A stretch of 36,141 bases of DNA from an uncultured beta proteobacterium (GTDB lineage: Bacteria > Pseudomonadota > Gammaproteobacteria > Burkholderiales > Burkholderiaceae): the NCBI GenBank assembly GCA_903875135.1, contig CAIQUZ010000022.1, positions 1-36,141 of the forward strand, in the 5' to 3' direction. The position numbers and the translations under genes were made by a program. The notes beneath the pieces are model-generated. The model was not told the origin of the DNA. It did no database searches and worked only from the letters and a program-made list of their open reading frames with translations. Shown here piece by piece: positions 8,567 through 18,900 of the stretch (position 1 is the first letter of the stretch; each line of letters starts with the position of its first letter).

Positions 8567-9487
8567 TTAAGCAATTAAACCAATCTTTCGTAATTCATCT
8601 TTTAAGGGTTCACGAAGATTATCTGATAAAGGTATCAATGGTAAACGAATCCCTGCATCAATCATTCCCATTTGATGCAATGCCCATTTAACGGGAATTG
8701 GATTAGGCTCGGCAAACATCATTTGATGAAGTTTGAGTAACTGAAACTGAATCTCGCGTGCACGGATCAAATTTCCGGTCACCGCAGCCTCACACAATGC
8801 CGACATCCACTGTGGCGCAATATTCGCTGTTACTGAAATATTGCCCTGCCCACCCATCAACATCAAAAAGATAGCCGTTAAATCATCGCCCGAGTAGACC
8901 GCAAAATGCGAGCTCTTCTGTTCTTTAAGTCCCGCCAGTAAAGCGCTACCGCGCTCCAAATTTCCAGTAGCATCCTTAATACCAACTATCCCAGGAACTT
9001 GAGCTAAACGTAAGATGGTGGCATTACTCATATCAGCAACAGTTCGCCCAGGGACGTTATATAAAATCACCGGCAAATCGACTGCTTGTGCAATGGTCTT
9101 AAAGTGCGCATAAATACCATCTTGAGTCGGCTTATTGTAGTAAGGGACAACCTGTAAGCTAGCATTGGCGCCAACTTGCTTGGCAAATTTCGTTAATTCA
9201 ATCGCCTCAGTAGTAGAGTTGCCCCCCGTACCAGCGATAACCGGAATGCGCCCATCAATATGCTCTACAGCAATCCGAATCAACTCCGAATGCTCTTCAA
9301 CATTGACCGTTGGCGACTCTCCAGAGGTGCCTACAATCACAATGCCATGAGTACCCTGATCAACATGCCAATCCAACAAGCGACGAAGTCCCTCAAGATC
9401 CAAAGAACCATCTTCGAACATCGGCGTCACAATGGCGACAACGCTGCCCAAAATTGAGTGCTGTGGATAAAGAGATTTCATATTCAT
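8567..9487 (-). CDS. dapA: 4-hydroxy-tetrahydrodipicolinate synthase
   Basis: DapA condenses pyruvate with aspartate semialdehyde, the first committed step of the lysine and diaminopimelate pathway. Counted from the ATG at 9487 (306 residues), the Schiff-base lysine is Lys170 in GIKDATGN. Tyr142 and Arg147 lie in LYNVPGRT, and Tyr116 in YYNKP. The GTTGES loop reads GTSGES (Thr54-Ser55), a conservative change. A second ATG lies two codons later. An upstream in-frame start at 9526 would run into the methyltransferase gene and is not supported by homology. No Shine-Dalgarno is seen; a TACAAT lies six bases before the ATG. Confidence 0.94.
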   Translation of the reverse strand: MNMKSLYPQHSILGSVVAIVTPMFEDGSLDLEGLRRLLDWHVDQGTHGIVIVGTSGESPTVNVEEHSELIRIAVEHIDGRIPVIAGTGGNSTTEAIELTKFAKQVGANASLQVVPYYNKPTQDGIYAHFKTIAQAVDLPVILYNVPGRTVADMSNATILRLAQVPGIVGIKDATGNLERGSALLAGLKEQKSSHFAVYSGDDLTAIFLMLMGGQGNISVTANIAPQWMSALCEAAVTGNLIRAREIQFQLLKLHQMMFAEPNPIPVKWALHQMGMIDAGIRLPLIPLSDNLREPLKDELRKIGLIA

Positions 9488-9501
9488 CGTAGAATTGTAG
9501 C

Positions 9502-10089
9502 CTAATCTTTGGTTCTTACGGCACAAATTCGTTGAATCATGGCGGGTTTTGGAAGTGTCACTTCGAGTTGTTCAAAAGCAAGAATATGGAAGTGATACCC
9601 CATCGCAATTTCCAATAACTCGTTCTCTTTCAATAAAAAGTTCGGATTCGATGGTTTGCCATAACGCTCATTACCTACCGCAAAAGTTTCATAGATCATC
9701 ACCCCACCAACTTCCAGTTGCTCAAACAAGCGCAGTAAATGGGGTCGATACAAATAATTCGTCACAATAATGCCAGCAAATAACTCGTTCTCTTCCTCTA
9801 AAACACACATTTCCTGCTCTAGGTCAATACAACGCAACTCGATCGGAAGGGGTTGACAGAGGTCTATAGAAGTTTCTAACTCCATCAAACACTGGCGATC
9901 TCGGTCCATCGCCAAGATAGAGTGTCCCAAGCTTAAAAGGTACCGCGCATGCCGGCCAGTCCCACAGGCATAGTCTAGGACACGATAAGATAGTTCATTA
10001 CTTTTGGGGATCTGGGAGGCAAATCGAACAACCCAATCAGAGGGCAAAGACTGATTATGAGTAATCAAGTCCCATCGCCTCGCGAACAT
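9502..10089 (-). CDS. Class I SAM-dependent methyltransferase
   Basis: This 195-residue protein has the Rossmann-type methyltransferase motif [16 protein letters not shown] at about residues 37-51. An acidic residue ends strand 2 (AMDRD), and a motif IV-like segment NYLYRPHLL follows. It resembles TehB/UbiE-like small-molecule methyltransferases; the substrate cannot be told. The ATG at 10089 overlaps the end of trpS by 35 bases. A TTG at 10068 ([12 protein letters not shown]) would shorten the overlap to 14 bases and is a fair alternative. It lies between trpS and dapA in the leftward run. Confidence 0.85.
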   Translation of the reverse strand: MFARRWDLITHNQSLPSDWVVRFASQIPKSNELSYRVLDYACGTGRHARYLLSLGHSILAMDRDRQCLMELETSIDLCQPLPIELRCIDLEQEMCVLEEENELFAGIIVTNYLYRPHLLRLFEQLEVGGVMIYETFAVGNERYGKPSNPNFLLKENELLEIAMGYHFHILAFEQLEVTLPKPAMIQRICAVRTKD

Positions 10090-11257
10090 CTCGCATCGTC
10101 TCTTGCGCTGCTTTACGCGCTACATCACAACCATCCGCAATGAGAGCACGCAATAAACTGGGGTCATCAAGATACTTTTGCGCCCGCTCTAACATGGGTT
10201 GTTGTTCTTTTAAGATACTTTGAATGAGGGGTTCCTTACATTCCAAGCAACCAATACCAGCGGAAGTGCACCCTTGCGAAGCCCAATCCTTCGTTACTTG
10301 ATCAGAATACACAGCATGTAATTCCCATACTGGACAGTGGTTGGGATTGCCCGGGTCAGTCCTTCTGATCCTCGCAGGATCCGTCGGCATCGTTTTGACC
10401 TTTTTCGTAATGGACTCAGCATCTTCCCTGAGAGCGATCGTATTACCGTAGGACTTGGACATTTTTTGTCCATCTAGCCCTGGCATTTTTGATGCTTGAG
10501 TCAGTAAGGCTTGAGGTTCAAGCAAGATAATCTTACGAGCGCCTTCTAAATAACCGAATAAACGCTCACGATCACCCATTGATAAACTTTGCGCCTCATG
10601 AACTATCGCTTGCGCTTGTTCTAAAGCTTCCTGATCACCCTTTTCTTGGAATGCGACTCGGGCTTCTAAATATAACTTCGTTCTTTTACCGCCTAGTTTT
10701 TTGGCCGCTTCCAAAGCTTTTTCTTCAAAGCCAGCTTCACGACCATATAAATAGTTGAAGCGTCTAGCAACCTCACGAGTCATCTCGACGTGAGGTACTT
10801 GATCTTCGCCAACCGGAACATGCTCTGCACGATAAATTAAAATATCTGCTGCCTGCAATAAGGGATAACCTAAAAATCCATACGTTTGCAAATCTTTTTC
10901 ACGTAATTTTTCAATTTGATCTTTATAAGTCGGAACCCTTTCTAACCAACCCAATGGAGTACCCATGGCGAGCAATAAAAATAACTCGGAATGCTCAGGT
11001 ACCTTACTCTGAATAAATAAAGTAGCTTGCGAAGGATCCACCCCTGCCGCTAACCAATCAATCACCATCTCCCAAACAGACTCTTCAATCAACTCCGGTG
11101 ATTCGTAATGAGTCGTCAGTGCGTGCCAATCAGCCACAAAGAAAAAGCAAGGGTACTCGGATTGCAAACGGACCCAATTTTTTAAGACTCCGTGATAATG
11201 ACCCAAATGTAGTGCCCCCGTGGGGCGCATTCCAGATAAAACGCGTTCAGAAAACAT
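10055..11257 (-). CDS. trpS: Tryptophanyl-tRNA synthetase (long form)
   Basis: TrpS charges tRNA-Trp with tryptophan. Class I signatures are clear: the HIGH-type TGALHLGHYHG at residues 13-23 and KMSKS in GQKMSKSYGN. The 400-residue length exceeds the about 335 of E. coli TrpS. The extra length includes a segment around residues 170-250 before KMSKS, which I recall as usual in betaproteobacteria. The start MFSERVLSGMRPTG fits homologues, although no ribosome-binding site is visible. It starts 12 bases after the rnm stop, so coupling is likely. Confidence 0.95.
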   Translation of the reverse strand: MFSERVLSGMRPTGALHLGHYHGVLKNWVRLQSEYPCFFFVADWHALTTHYESPELIEESVWEMVIDWLAAGVDPSQATLFIQSKVPEHSELFLLLAMGTPLGWLERVPTYKDQIEKLREKDLQTYGFLGYPLLQAADILIYRAEHVPVGEDQVPHVEMTREVARRFNYLYGREAGFEEKALEAAKKLGGKRTKLYLEARVAFQEKGDQEALEQAQAIVHEAQSLSMGDRERLFGYLEGARKIILLEPQALLTQASKMPGLDGQKMSKSYGNTIALREDAESITKKVKTMPTDPARIRRTDPGNPNHCPVWELHAVYSDQVTKDWASQGCTSAGIGCLECKEPLIQSILKEQQPMLERAQKYLDDPSLLRALIADGCDVARKAAQETMRDVREAMGLDYS

Positions 11258-11269
11258 AGGTAGATAGAC

Positions 11270-12106
11270 TTAAAATAATGACCAAATAGGTTTGAGATGA
11301 CTCGGCAACAGTGGCAAATGCCCAAGATCAATATAACTTTCACTAGAATCATGAAAATCTGATCCACGTGAAGCATAAAAATCATACTTCTTTGCTATTT
11401 TGGCATACTCTTCGTACTGATGGGGACTATGACTTCCAGTAATCACCTCAATACCCAAGCCTCCCGCTGCCAAAAAAGCTTTATACAACTCATCTTTTTG
11501 CAATTCAGTGAAGCGATAACGCCCAGGATGGGCAATGACGGCTGCACCACCCGCCGCTTTAATCCACTCAACGGACTCTTGTAAAGTCGCCCAAATGTGA
11601 CCAACATAACCAGGCTTGCCTTCAATTAAGTAATGTTTAAAGACGTCATCGGTCGATTTACAGATATTTTTTTCCACTAAAAACCGAGCAAAATGCGTGC
11701 GTGATAACAATTCATGATTACCAGCAAAACGAAGGGCTCCTTCGTAAGCTCCAGCAATTCCAACTAGCTCTAACTGGCTGGCCATCTCTTGACCGCGAGC
11801 ACTTCGACCATCCCTAGTTTTACGTAAACCTTCGATCAACATCAGATTTTCTGGATCAATACCAACGCCAACAATATGAATCGTTTGCCCCATCCAACTA
11901 ACTGAAATTTCGACACCGCCGAGATATTTCATGCCTAGTTGTTCTGCCGCCACTTTGGCTCTTTGTTGTCCACCAAGGACATCATGGTCAGTGAGCGACC
12001 ACAATTCCACACCATTTTGATAGGCACGCTGTGCCAAAGCCTCAGGAGTCAATGTGCCATCTGACACCACGGAATGACAATGCAAATCGGCATTTATAGA
12101 ATTCAT
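11270..12106 (-). CDS. rnm: PHP-domain phosphoesterase (RNase AM / 3',5'-nucleoside bisphosphate phosphatase type)
   Basis: The 278-residue protein belongs to the YciV/Rnm group of PHP-domain enzymes. These hydrolyse 3',5'-nucleoside bisphosphates and trim RNA 5' ends. Metal-site residues are His9 and His11 in DLHCHSVVSDG, then Asp40-His41-Asp42, THFAR, AHPGRY and the closing GSDFH. It precedes trpS, as is common in proteobacteria. No Shine-Dalgarno is seen; TAGAAT stands six bases before the ATG, so a leaderless message is possible. The symbol follows the E. coli orthologue and is by similarity only. Confidence 0.88.
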   Translation of the reverse strand: MNSINADLHCHSVVSDGTLTPEALAQRAYQNGVELWSLTDHDVLGGQQRAKVAAEQLGMKYLGGVEISVSWMGQTIHIVGVGIDPENLMLIEGLRKTRDGRSARGQEMASQLELVGIAGAYEGALRFAGNHELLSRTHFARFLVEKNICKSTDDVFKHYLIEGKPGYVGHIWATLQESVEWIKAAGGAAVIAHPGRYRFTELQKDELYKAFLAAGGLGIEVITGSHSPHQYEEYAKIAKKYDFYASRGSDFHDSSESYIDLGHLPLLPSHLKPIWSLF

Positions 12107-12112
12107 GAGTCT

Positions 12113-12118
12113 ATTCTA
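12113..12118 (-). promoter_or_regulatory. -10-like hexamer placed for a leaderless rnm transcript
   Basis: On the minus strand TAGAAT is followed by AGACTC and then the ATG of rnm. Transcription would then start at or next to the A of the start codon. No clear -35 is seen at 16-18 bases. Confidence 0.35.
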
Positions 12119-12183
12119 CCGTTTTCGGGACAACATTTCGATAAAAGGTACTTGATAAAATCAGAAAAAATGTCGATTCGCCG

Positions 12184-13290
12184 TTAAGTCAACGAAGTGT
12201 CGACCACACGACGAGGGGCATGCAAATATTCTTTGGATTGCATTTCAATAATCCGAGACACCGTTCTGTGAAATTCTCCAGCCATCTGACCTTCCACATA
12301 CAACTCATCCGCGGCAACTGCTGCGGTCATGATGAGCTTAATTTTATGATCATAAAAAACATCAATGAGCCATGTAAAGCGCCTTGCTTCACTTGACATT
12401 AACAAAGTCATTTTTGGAATATTGGTTAATATCACCGTATGAAACATGGAAGCAATTTCTAAATAATCATTTTGTGACCTAGGTCCACCACACAGAACCC
12501 CGAAGTCGAACCAAGCAATACCACCCGCACGACGCTCACATTCAATGACGCGATTTTCAATATGCAATTCTTTGGATTCGTCAGTATGCGCTCCGGCTAA
12601 TTGATTAAAAACCTCTTTCATTCGGTCATCAACTTCTTGACTCAGTGGTGTCAAATACGCTTGTACCTGATCCATGACGACCTTACGATAATCAACTCCA
12701 GCATCAATGTTCATCACATCTAATTTTTGCTCCAATAACCGGATCGCTGGTAAAACACGGTCCCGATGTAAGCCATCCGGATATAGTAAATCCGGTCGAT
12801 AATTGGAGGTCATAATAAACTGCACCTGATTTTTAAATAAGGCGTCGAGCAGTCGATACAAAATCATGGCGTCGGCAACATCACTAACATGAAATTCATC
12901 AAAACAAATCAGTTGATAACGCTGGCCAATCTTTTTACCTAACTCATCTAAAGGATCTGCCTGACCTCGCAAATCTTGCAACTCTCGGTGAACCTCTCGC
13001 ATAAATTCATGAAAATGAAGACGAGTCTTTTTTTCAATCTGAATCGCATCATAAAAACTATCCATGATGAATGATTTGCCACGTCCAACCCCTCCCCAAA
13101 AATACACTCCCTTAGGAACATTGGGAGTGGATGACTTCATGAGTCGAGAAAACAATCCTGAGGACTTAACGGGCAAAGACTCCCACTCATCCTGGCATTG
13201 TTGTAAACGGGCAACTGCTGCCTCTTGGGCAACATCGCTGTTATACCCTTTTTTAACAAGCGTTGCTTGATATAACTCCGTAACGCGCAT
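12184..13290 (-). CDS. zapE: Cell division ATPase ZapE (AFG1-like)
   Basis: ZapE is an ATPase of the AFG1/LACE1 family that interacts with the Z ring in E. coli. The 368-residue protein has Walker A GGVGRGKS at residues 66-73 and Walker B LICFDEFHVSD. The sensor-like MTSNYRPDLLYPDGL and the RRFTWLIDVFYD segment typical of AFG1 proteins are also present. The ATG at 13290 has an AGGA ribosome-binding site. The longer frame that starts in lpdA is not credible. It follows lpdA by 11 bases, so it is probably translated from the sucAB-lpdA message. Confidence 0.93.
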   Translation of the reverse strand: MRVTELYQATLVKKGYNSDVAQEAAVARLQQCQDEWESLPVKSSGLFSRLMKSSTPNVPKGVYFWGGVGRGKSFIMDSFYDAIQIEKKTRLHFHEFMREVHRELQDLRGQADPLDELGKKIGQRYQLICFDEFHVSDVADAMILYRLLDALFKNQVQFIMTSNYRPDLLYPDGLHRDRVLPAIRLLEQKLDVMNIDAGVDYRKVVMDQVQAYLTPLSQEVDDRMKEVFNQLAGAHTDESKELHIENRVIECERRAGGIAWFDFGVLCGGPRSQNDYLEIASMFHTVILTNIPKMTLLMSSEARRFTWLIDVFYDHKIKLIMTAAVAADELYVEGQMAGEFHRTVSRIIEMQSKEYLHAPRRVVDTSLT

Positions 13291-13301
13291 GTATTCCTGA
13301 A

Positions 13302-14738
13302 TTAAAAATTCAAAGCTCTTCGATCCGTAGCTAAGGCAGCCTCTCGAATTGGTTCTGATAAGCTCGGGTGCGGATGACAAATACGAGCAATATCTTCAGC
13401 TGAGGCTTTAAACTCCATCGCTACAACTGCCTCTGCAATCAAATCAGAAGCAGCCGAAGCAATGATGTGTACTCCTAGGATTTCGTCGGTCGTAGCATCT
13501 GCCAATATTTTGACAAAGCCATCAGCTGAACCCATTCCTAATGCACGCCCATTGGCAGCAAACGGAAATTGACCCGGTTTATAAGCACGACCTTCAGCTT
13601 TGAGCTGCTGCTCATTTTTTCCAACCCAAGCAATCTCTGGAGATGTGTAAATCACCCAAGGAATACAGTTGTAATCGATGTGGGGTTTTTGACCCGCCAA
13701 GATTTCAGCAACCATGACACCCTCATCTTCCGCTTTGTGCGCAAGCATTGGGCCACGAACCACATCACCAATCGCATAGATACCAGGAACACTGGTGGCA
13801 CAAGTGTGGTCGTCAATAGGAATAAAGCCACGCTCATCGGTCTTGAGTCCAACAGCCTCAAGATTCAAACCGTCGGTATTGGGAATACGTCCAACCGAGA
13901 CAATCAATCGATCCACGACCAATGACTGTTCGCTACCAGCCGCGTCAACATAAGAAACGGTGACATTGTTTTTACCTTTTTTAACTTCACCAATCTTGAC
14001 GCCTAATTGAAACTGTAGCCCTTGTTTGGTGAATAGTTTTTGTGCTTCAGTAGCAATCCCCTGATCACAAGCACCCAAAAATGTCGGCAGGGCTTCTAAA
14101 ATAGTGACCTCAGATCCTAAACGGCGCCACACCGAGCCAAGCTCTAAACCAATGACTCCGGCACCAATCACGCCGAGCTTTTTGGGAGTTTGATCAAACT
14201 TCAAACCGCCTTCGTTATCACAAATCAATACATTATCAACCCCCATGCCAGGTAAATGACGTGCTTTAGATCCTGAAGCAATAATGACGTGTTTAGCAGA
14301 AACCGTTTGGGGCTCTTTACCGTGAATAGCTAACTGATAAAGCCCATTCTCTTTACCGACAAAAGAGGCATAACCTTTTAAATGCGTTACCTTATTCTTC
14401 TTGAACAAGAACTGAATTCCACCCGTCATCTTGGTAACAATGCTATCTTTGCGAGAAATCATCTTTGGCACATTGATCGAGGCACCCTTGATATCAATAC
14501 CATGATCAGCAATATGCTTCTCCACATTCTCAAATTCTTCTGAGGATGCTAGTAATGCTTTAGAAGGAATACAACCAACATTTAAACAAGTACCGCCTAA
14601 GCGTGGTTCTGCTTTAGGGTCGTCGTAGGCATTGCCCTCAGCACAAGCAACCGTGAAACCAAGTTGGGCAGCGCGAATTGCGGCAATATATCCGCCAGGT
14701 CCAGCACCAATTACCACCACATCAAATTCTTGACTCAT
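13302..14738 (-). CDS. lpdA: Dihydrolipoyl dehydrogenase (E3)
   Basis: E3 reoxidises the dihydrolipoyl groups of the 2-oxoglutarate dehydrogenase complex, passing electrons by FAD to NAD+. In 478 residues it shows the FAD-binding GAGPGG (11-16) and the redox disulphide in GGTCLNVGCIPSKA (Cys51 and Cys56). The NAD-binding GAGVIGLELG and the active-site base segment CHPHPSLSE near the C-terminus follow. AAGGAAG precedes the ATG. It lies 29 bases after sucB, which points to service for this complex. A separate pyruvate dehydrogenase E3 may exist elsewhere. Confidence 0.97.
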   Translation of the reverse strand: MSQEFDVVVIGAGPGGYIAAIRAAQLGFTVACAEGNAYDDPKAEPRLGGTCLNVGCIPSKALLASSEEFENVEKHIADHGIDIKGASINVPKMISRKDSIVTKMTGGIQFLFKKNKVTHLKGYASFVGKENGLYQLAIHGKEPQTVSAKHVIIASGSKARHLPGMGVDNVLICDNEGGLKFDQTPKKLGVIGAGVIGLELGSVWRRLGSEVTILEALPTFLGACDQGIATEAQKLFTKQGLQFQLGVKIGEVKKGKNNVTVSYVDAAGSEQSLVVDRLIVSVGRIPNTDGLNLEAVGLKTDERGFIPIDDHTCATSVPGIYAIGDVVRGPMLAHKAEDEGVMVAEILAGQKPHIDYNCIPWVIYTSPEIAWVGKNEQQLKAEGRAYKPGQFPFAANGRALGMGSADGFVKILADATTDEILGVHIIASAASDLIAEAVVAMEFKASAEDIARICHPHPSLSEPIREAALATDRRALNF

Positions 14739-14767
14739 TGTTCTTCCTTAAATGAATATTCCGTCGT

Positions 14768-15988
14768 TTAAATATCAAGCAATAAACGTGCTGGATCTTC
14801 TAACGCCTCTTTCATGGCTACTAAGCCAAGAACGGCTTCACGACCGTCAATGATGCGGTGATCATAAGACAGTGCCAAATAATTCATCGGACGAATCACA
14901 ATCTGACCATCTTCCACCACGGCACGATCTTTCGTCGCATGAATCCCTAAAATGGCAGACTGCGGTGGATTAATAATCGGTGTAGATAACATCGAACCAA
15001 AAATACCACCATTGGAAATCGAGAATGTGCCACCGGTTAAGTCGTCTAAAGTCAATTTACCATCTCGCGCCTTGGCACCAAACTCAGCAATTTTCTTTTC
15101 AATTTGCGCTAAATTCATTTGATCAACATCGCGCAAAATAGGCACCACTAAACCACGTGGTGAACCAACCGCAATTCCCACATCAAAATAACCGTGATAA
15201 ACAATATCAGTTCCGTCTACTGATGCATTCAATACGGGATATTTTTTCAACGCGTGAACCGCTGCTTTCACAAAGAACGACATGAAACCCAACTTCACCC
15301 CATGCTCTTTCTCGAAGATTTCTTTATATTTATTGCGCATGTTAATTACTGGCGCCATATTCACTTCATTAAAGGTAGTCAAAATCGCATTGGTTGCCTG
15401 AGACTCAAGAAGACGCTCAGCAATCCGTGCACGAAGTCGACTCATAGCAACGCGCTCTTCAGGTCGATTACCGTAATCAACATCAACAGGTAACTGACTT
15501 AACTTGGGCGCAACAGGCGCCTTCGCAGGAGCCGGACTTGCCGTTAGCGCATCCGCTTTTGTAACACGTCCATCTTTACCAGAGCCCGCAACATCGGTTG
15601 CAGACATGTTTTTCTCAGCCAAAATTTTAGCGGCCGAAGGCATTGCGATTCCAGCTGCGCTATTTGAAGCAGGTGTAGTTGCCGGAACTGACTTCGCTAC
15701 CGGGGGAGATGCAGTTGCAGCAACGGCGGGTGCCGCAGCGCCTTTGCCATCACTATCAATTTTAGCGATCAACTCATCAGAAACGACCGTGCCGCCATTG
15801 GCAACCACGATTTCTGATAACACGCCAGCAGATGGCGCCGGTACTTCCAAGACCACTTTGTCAGTTTCGATCTCAATCAAAATCTCATCAATTGCAACAT
15901 AGTCTCCGGCTTTTTTCTTCCATTGTAAAAGTGTTGCTTCCGCAACAGACTCTGAAAGTTGGGGAACTTTGACTTCAAAAATTGCCAT
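14768..15988 (-). CDS. sucB: 2-oxoglutarate dehydrogenase, dihydrolipoyl succinyltransferase (E2)
   Basis: The E2 core moves the succinyl group to CoA. The 406-residue protein begins with one lipoyl domain, with the lipoylated lysine at Lys44 in [10 protein letters not shown]. An Ala/Pro/Ser-rich linker leads to a peripheral-subunit-binding domain around residues 115-150 ([13 protein letters not shown]) and a second linker. The acyltransferase domain ends with the catalytic [12 protein letters not shown] (His377, Asp381). AAGGA precedes the ATG. Gene order sucA-sucB-lpdA places it in the citric acid cycle complex. Confidence 0.97.
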   Translation of the reverse strand: MAIFEVKVPQLSESVAEATLLQWKKKAGDYVAIDEILIEIETDKVVLEVPAPSAGVLSEIVVANGGTVVSDELIAKIDSDGKGAAAPAVAATASPPVAKSVPATTPASNSAAGIAMPSAAKILAEKNMSATDVAGSGKDGRVTKADALTASPAPAKAPVAPKLSQLPVDVDYGNRPEERVAMSRLRARIAERLLESQATNAILTTFNEVNMAPVINMRNKYKEIFEKEHGVKLGFMSFFVKAAVHALKKYPVLNASVDGTDIVYHGYFDVGIAVGSPRGLVVPILRDVDQMNLAQIEKKIAEFGAKARDGKLTLDDLTGGTFSISNGGIFGSMLSTPIINPPQSAILGIHATKDRAVVEDGQIVIRPMNYLALSYDHRIIDGREAVLGLVAMKEALEDPARLLLDI

Positions 15989-16032
15989 GGTAAATCCTTA
16001 TATTGGGTAATTGGTGTTGTTGATTTATAGTT

Positions 16033-18900
16033 TTATTTAAAAAGCGCATAACCTTTTAACTTTGCAAACGCGCCATCAACCAACGATTTCTGTTGCTCTT
16101 GATGCAAGTGCGAATATCCACACGCTGGTGAAGCTGATGCTGGACGGCCGGAATAACTCAACTTCTGACCCTCCACCATATTTTCGTGGATATTGTGTTG
16201 AATAAAGAACCATGCTCCTTGATTTTGTGGCTCATCCTGCGTCCAAACAAGCTCTGTGACGTTGGGATATTTTTTCAGTTCTGCAGAAAATGCTTTATGT
16301 GCAAATGGGTATAACTGCTCCATTCGAATAATCGCGGTATCTTTAGATTTTTTGGCTTCACGTGCTTTGACTAGATCGTAATAGACCTTACCAGAGCACA
16401 TAATTAAGCGTGTCACTTTTTCTGGATCAACATTGGCATCTTGTTCACCAAGCACAGTATGAAACTCACCTTTGGTAAATTCAACAATCGGGGAAGTCGC
16501 ATCTTTGTTTCGCAGTAATGATTTCGGTGTCATGATGATCAAGGGCTTGCGGAACGGCCGAATCATTTGACGACGCAACAGATGGAATATTTGTGACGCT
16601 GTCGTTGGTTGAACGACTTGCATATTCATATCGGCACATAATTGCATAAACCGCTCAAGTCTTGCAGACGAGTGTTCTGGGCCCTGTCCCTCATAACCGT
16701 GAGGCAACATCATTACCAGACCATTCACACGACCCCACTTCACTTCTCCTGAGGCAATAAACTGATCGATAACAACCTGCGCACCGTTGGCAAAATCCCC
16801 AAACTGTGCTTCCCAAATCGTTAAGGTGTTTGGCTCTGCCGCAGCATAACCATACTCAAATCCAAGAACCGCTTCTTCCGACAAGATGGAGTCAATCACG
16901 GTAAAAGGCGCTTGTCCTTCAGCTACGTGTTGTAATGGAATATAGGTACCAGTATCCCATTTTTCGCGATCTTGATCATGCAAGACCGCATGGCGGTGTG
17001 TAAATGTGCCGCGTCCACTATCTTCACCAGACAAACGAATCGGATAGCCACTTGCCACTAAAGAAGCAAAGGCCATATGTTCACCCATACCCCAGTCAAC
17101 GTTAATGTCGCCTTTACCCATCAAAGCGCGATTTTTCAGTACTGTTTCGACTAACGGATGAACCTTAACACCTTCGGGAACCTTACTAATTTTTTCGGCA
17201 AGACGTTTCCACTCAGTCAGTGGAATTGCTGTATCTGCGTTATCGGTCCATTTACGATTTAAAAATGGTGACCAATCCACCGCATATTTTCCTTTGAAGT
17301 TCGTGATCACCGGATCTGATGTTCTCTTATCCCCAGCATCCAACTCTGCACGATAGGTTTTTATCATCTCATCACCGCCACCGGCAGGAAGAACACCCTG
17401 AGCTTCTAATTTATCAGCATACAACTTTCTAGTACCCGGATGCTGAGAAATCGTTTTATACATTAAGGGCTGGGTCATAGACGGTGTATCTTGTTCGTTA
17501 TGACCTAACTTACGGAAACAAATAATATCAATACCAACATCTTTTTTAAACTTCATGCGGTATTCAACCGCAAGTTGTGTCGCTAACACCACCGCTTCTG
17601 GATCATCGCCATTGACGTGCAAAATTGGCGCTTCAATCGTTTTCATAATGTCGGTGCAATAGAGCGTCGAACGCATATCACGAGGATCCGAGGTAGTAAA
17701 TCCAATCTGATTATTAATCACGATATGAATTGTTCCACCCGTATGGTAGCCACGCACTTCCGCCAAAGCGAGAGTCTCTTGAACAACTCCCTGCCCAGCA
17801 ATCGCTGCGTCGCCATGGACTAAAATAGGCAATACTTGAGCACCCGTCTTGTCACCACGACGATCCATCCTGGCTCGAACCGATCCCTCAACGACAGGGT
17901 TCACAATTTCTAGATGGGATGGATTGAATGCTAATGACAAATGCACTGGACCGCCAGCCGTTGAGATATCACTCGAGAAACCTTGGTGATACTTCACGTC
18001 GCCAGATGGTAAATCTTCTGGAGCAGTGTGATCAAATTCGGCAAACAAATCTTTAGGTACTTTACCTAGAGTATTCACCAGAACGTTTAAACGTCCGCGA
18101 TGCGCCATACCAATGACGATTTCTTGAACCCCTGCCACTCCCGCAGCATCTAAGATTTCATCCATCGAAGCAATAAAGCTTTCACCACCCTCTAATGAGA
18201 AACGTTTTTGTCCAACATATTTTGTATGTAAGAAACGTTCTAATCCTTCTGCAGCAGTGAGTCGATTGAGAATATTGGTTTTTTTGGTCGCATTAAAATT
18301 TGGAGTAGAACGAATCGACTCTAATTTCTCTTGCCACCATTTTTTAATGTTTTGATCAGTAATGTACATGTACTCAGAACCGATGGTGCCACAGTAAGTT
18401 TGACGTAAGTTTTGTAACAACTCACGTAACTTCATTTTATCTTTGCCAAAAAAAGTATTGCTGGTATTAAAAACAATATCCATATCGGCATCTGTAAAGC
18501 CGTAATAAGCTGGATCCAACTCGGGAATATTCGGACGCTCTGTCCGCTTTAAAGGATCTAGGTCAGCCCAACGAGTACCTACGTTTCGGTATGTCGCTAT
18601 TAATTGTTGAACAGCGACGCGTTTGCGCCCCATACTGGAATCAGCAGAGTCTTCAACATGACGAATCGGTGCAATCCTGGCACGCTGCGCAAAAGAAGCA
18701 ACAATCGGAGCATGCGCAATATCTTTTGTCGCCGAACCGTCAACTGCTGGGAGATTTTGAACTCCATCAAAGTATTGGCGCCAATTATCCGGCACAGATG
18801 ATGGATCATTGAGATAAGCTTCATAAAGCTCTTCTACGTAGGGAGCATTGCCCCCAAAGAGGTACGAAGTACCTTGATAAGACTGCATCATATTGCTCAC
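16033..18900 (-). CDS. sucA: 2-oxoglutarate dehydrogenase E1 component
   Basis: SucA decarboxylates 2-oxoglutarate with thiamine diphosphate and passes succinyl to the lipoyl arm of SucB. The 955-residue length is normal. The N-terminal SYLFGGNAPYVEELYEAY helix, IGMAHRGRLNVL, GDAAIAGQGVVQE and the thiamine-binding VNGDDPEAV are visible. FTHRHAVLHDQ and LPHGYEGQGPEHSSAR of the C-terminal half are intact. AAGGTG precedes the ATG. It is the first gene of the long leftward run; its promoter must lie in the 322-base gap upstream, which it shares with a divergent regulator gene. Confidence 0.98.
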   Translation of the reverse strand: MSNMMQSYQGTSYLFGGNAPYVEELYEAYLNDPSSVPDNWRQYFDGVQNLPAVDGSATKDIAHAPIVASFAQRARIAPIRHVEDSADSSMGRKRVAVQQLIATYRNVGTRWADLDPLKRTERPNIPELDPAYYGFTDADMDIVFNTSNTFFGKDKMKLRELLQNLRQTYCGTIGSEYMYITDQNIKKWWQEKLESIRSTPNFNATKKTNILNRLTAAEGLERFLHTKYVGQKRFSLEGGESFIASMDEILDAAGVAGVQEIVIGMAHRGRLNVLVNTLGKVPKDLFAEFDHTAPEDLPSGDVKYHQGFSSDISTAGGPVHLSLAFNPSHLEIVNPVVEGSVRARMDRRGDKTGAQVLPILVHGDAAIAGQGVVQETLALAEVRGYHTGGTIHIVINNQIGFTTSDPRDMRSTLYCTDIMKTIEAPILHVNGDDPEAVVLATQLAVEYRMKFKKDVGIDIICFRKLGHNEQDTPSMTQPLMYKTISQHPGTRKLYADKLEAQGVLPAGGGDEMIKTYRAELDAGDKRTSDPVITNFKGKYAVDWSPFLNRKWTDNADTAIPLTEWKRLAEKISKVPEGVKVHPLVETVLKNRALMGKGDINVDWGMGEHMAFASLVASGYPIRLSGEDSGRGTFTHRHAVLHDQDREKWDTGTYIPLQHVAEGQAPFTVIDSILSEEAVLGFEYGYAAAEPNTLTIWEAQFGDFANGAQVVIDQFIASGEVKWGRVNGLVMMLPHGYEGQGPEHSSARLERFMQLCADMNMQVVQPTTASQIFHLLRRQMIRPFRKPLIIMTPKSLLRNKDATSPIVEFTKGEFHTVLGEQDANVDPEKVTRLIMCSGKVYYDLVKAREAKKSKDTAIIRMEQLYPFAHKAFSAELKKYPNVTELVWTQDEPQNQGAWFFIQHNIHENMVEGQKLSYSGRPASASPACGYSHLHQEQQKSLVDGAFAKLKGYALFK

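Noticed and set aside
15504..15902. Ala-rich frame opposite the sucB linker
   Set aside because: It is the reverse complement of the Ala/Pro linker and lipoyl domain of sucB; the low complexity keeps the frame open.
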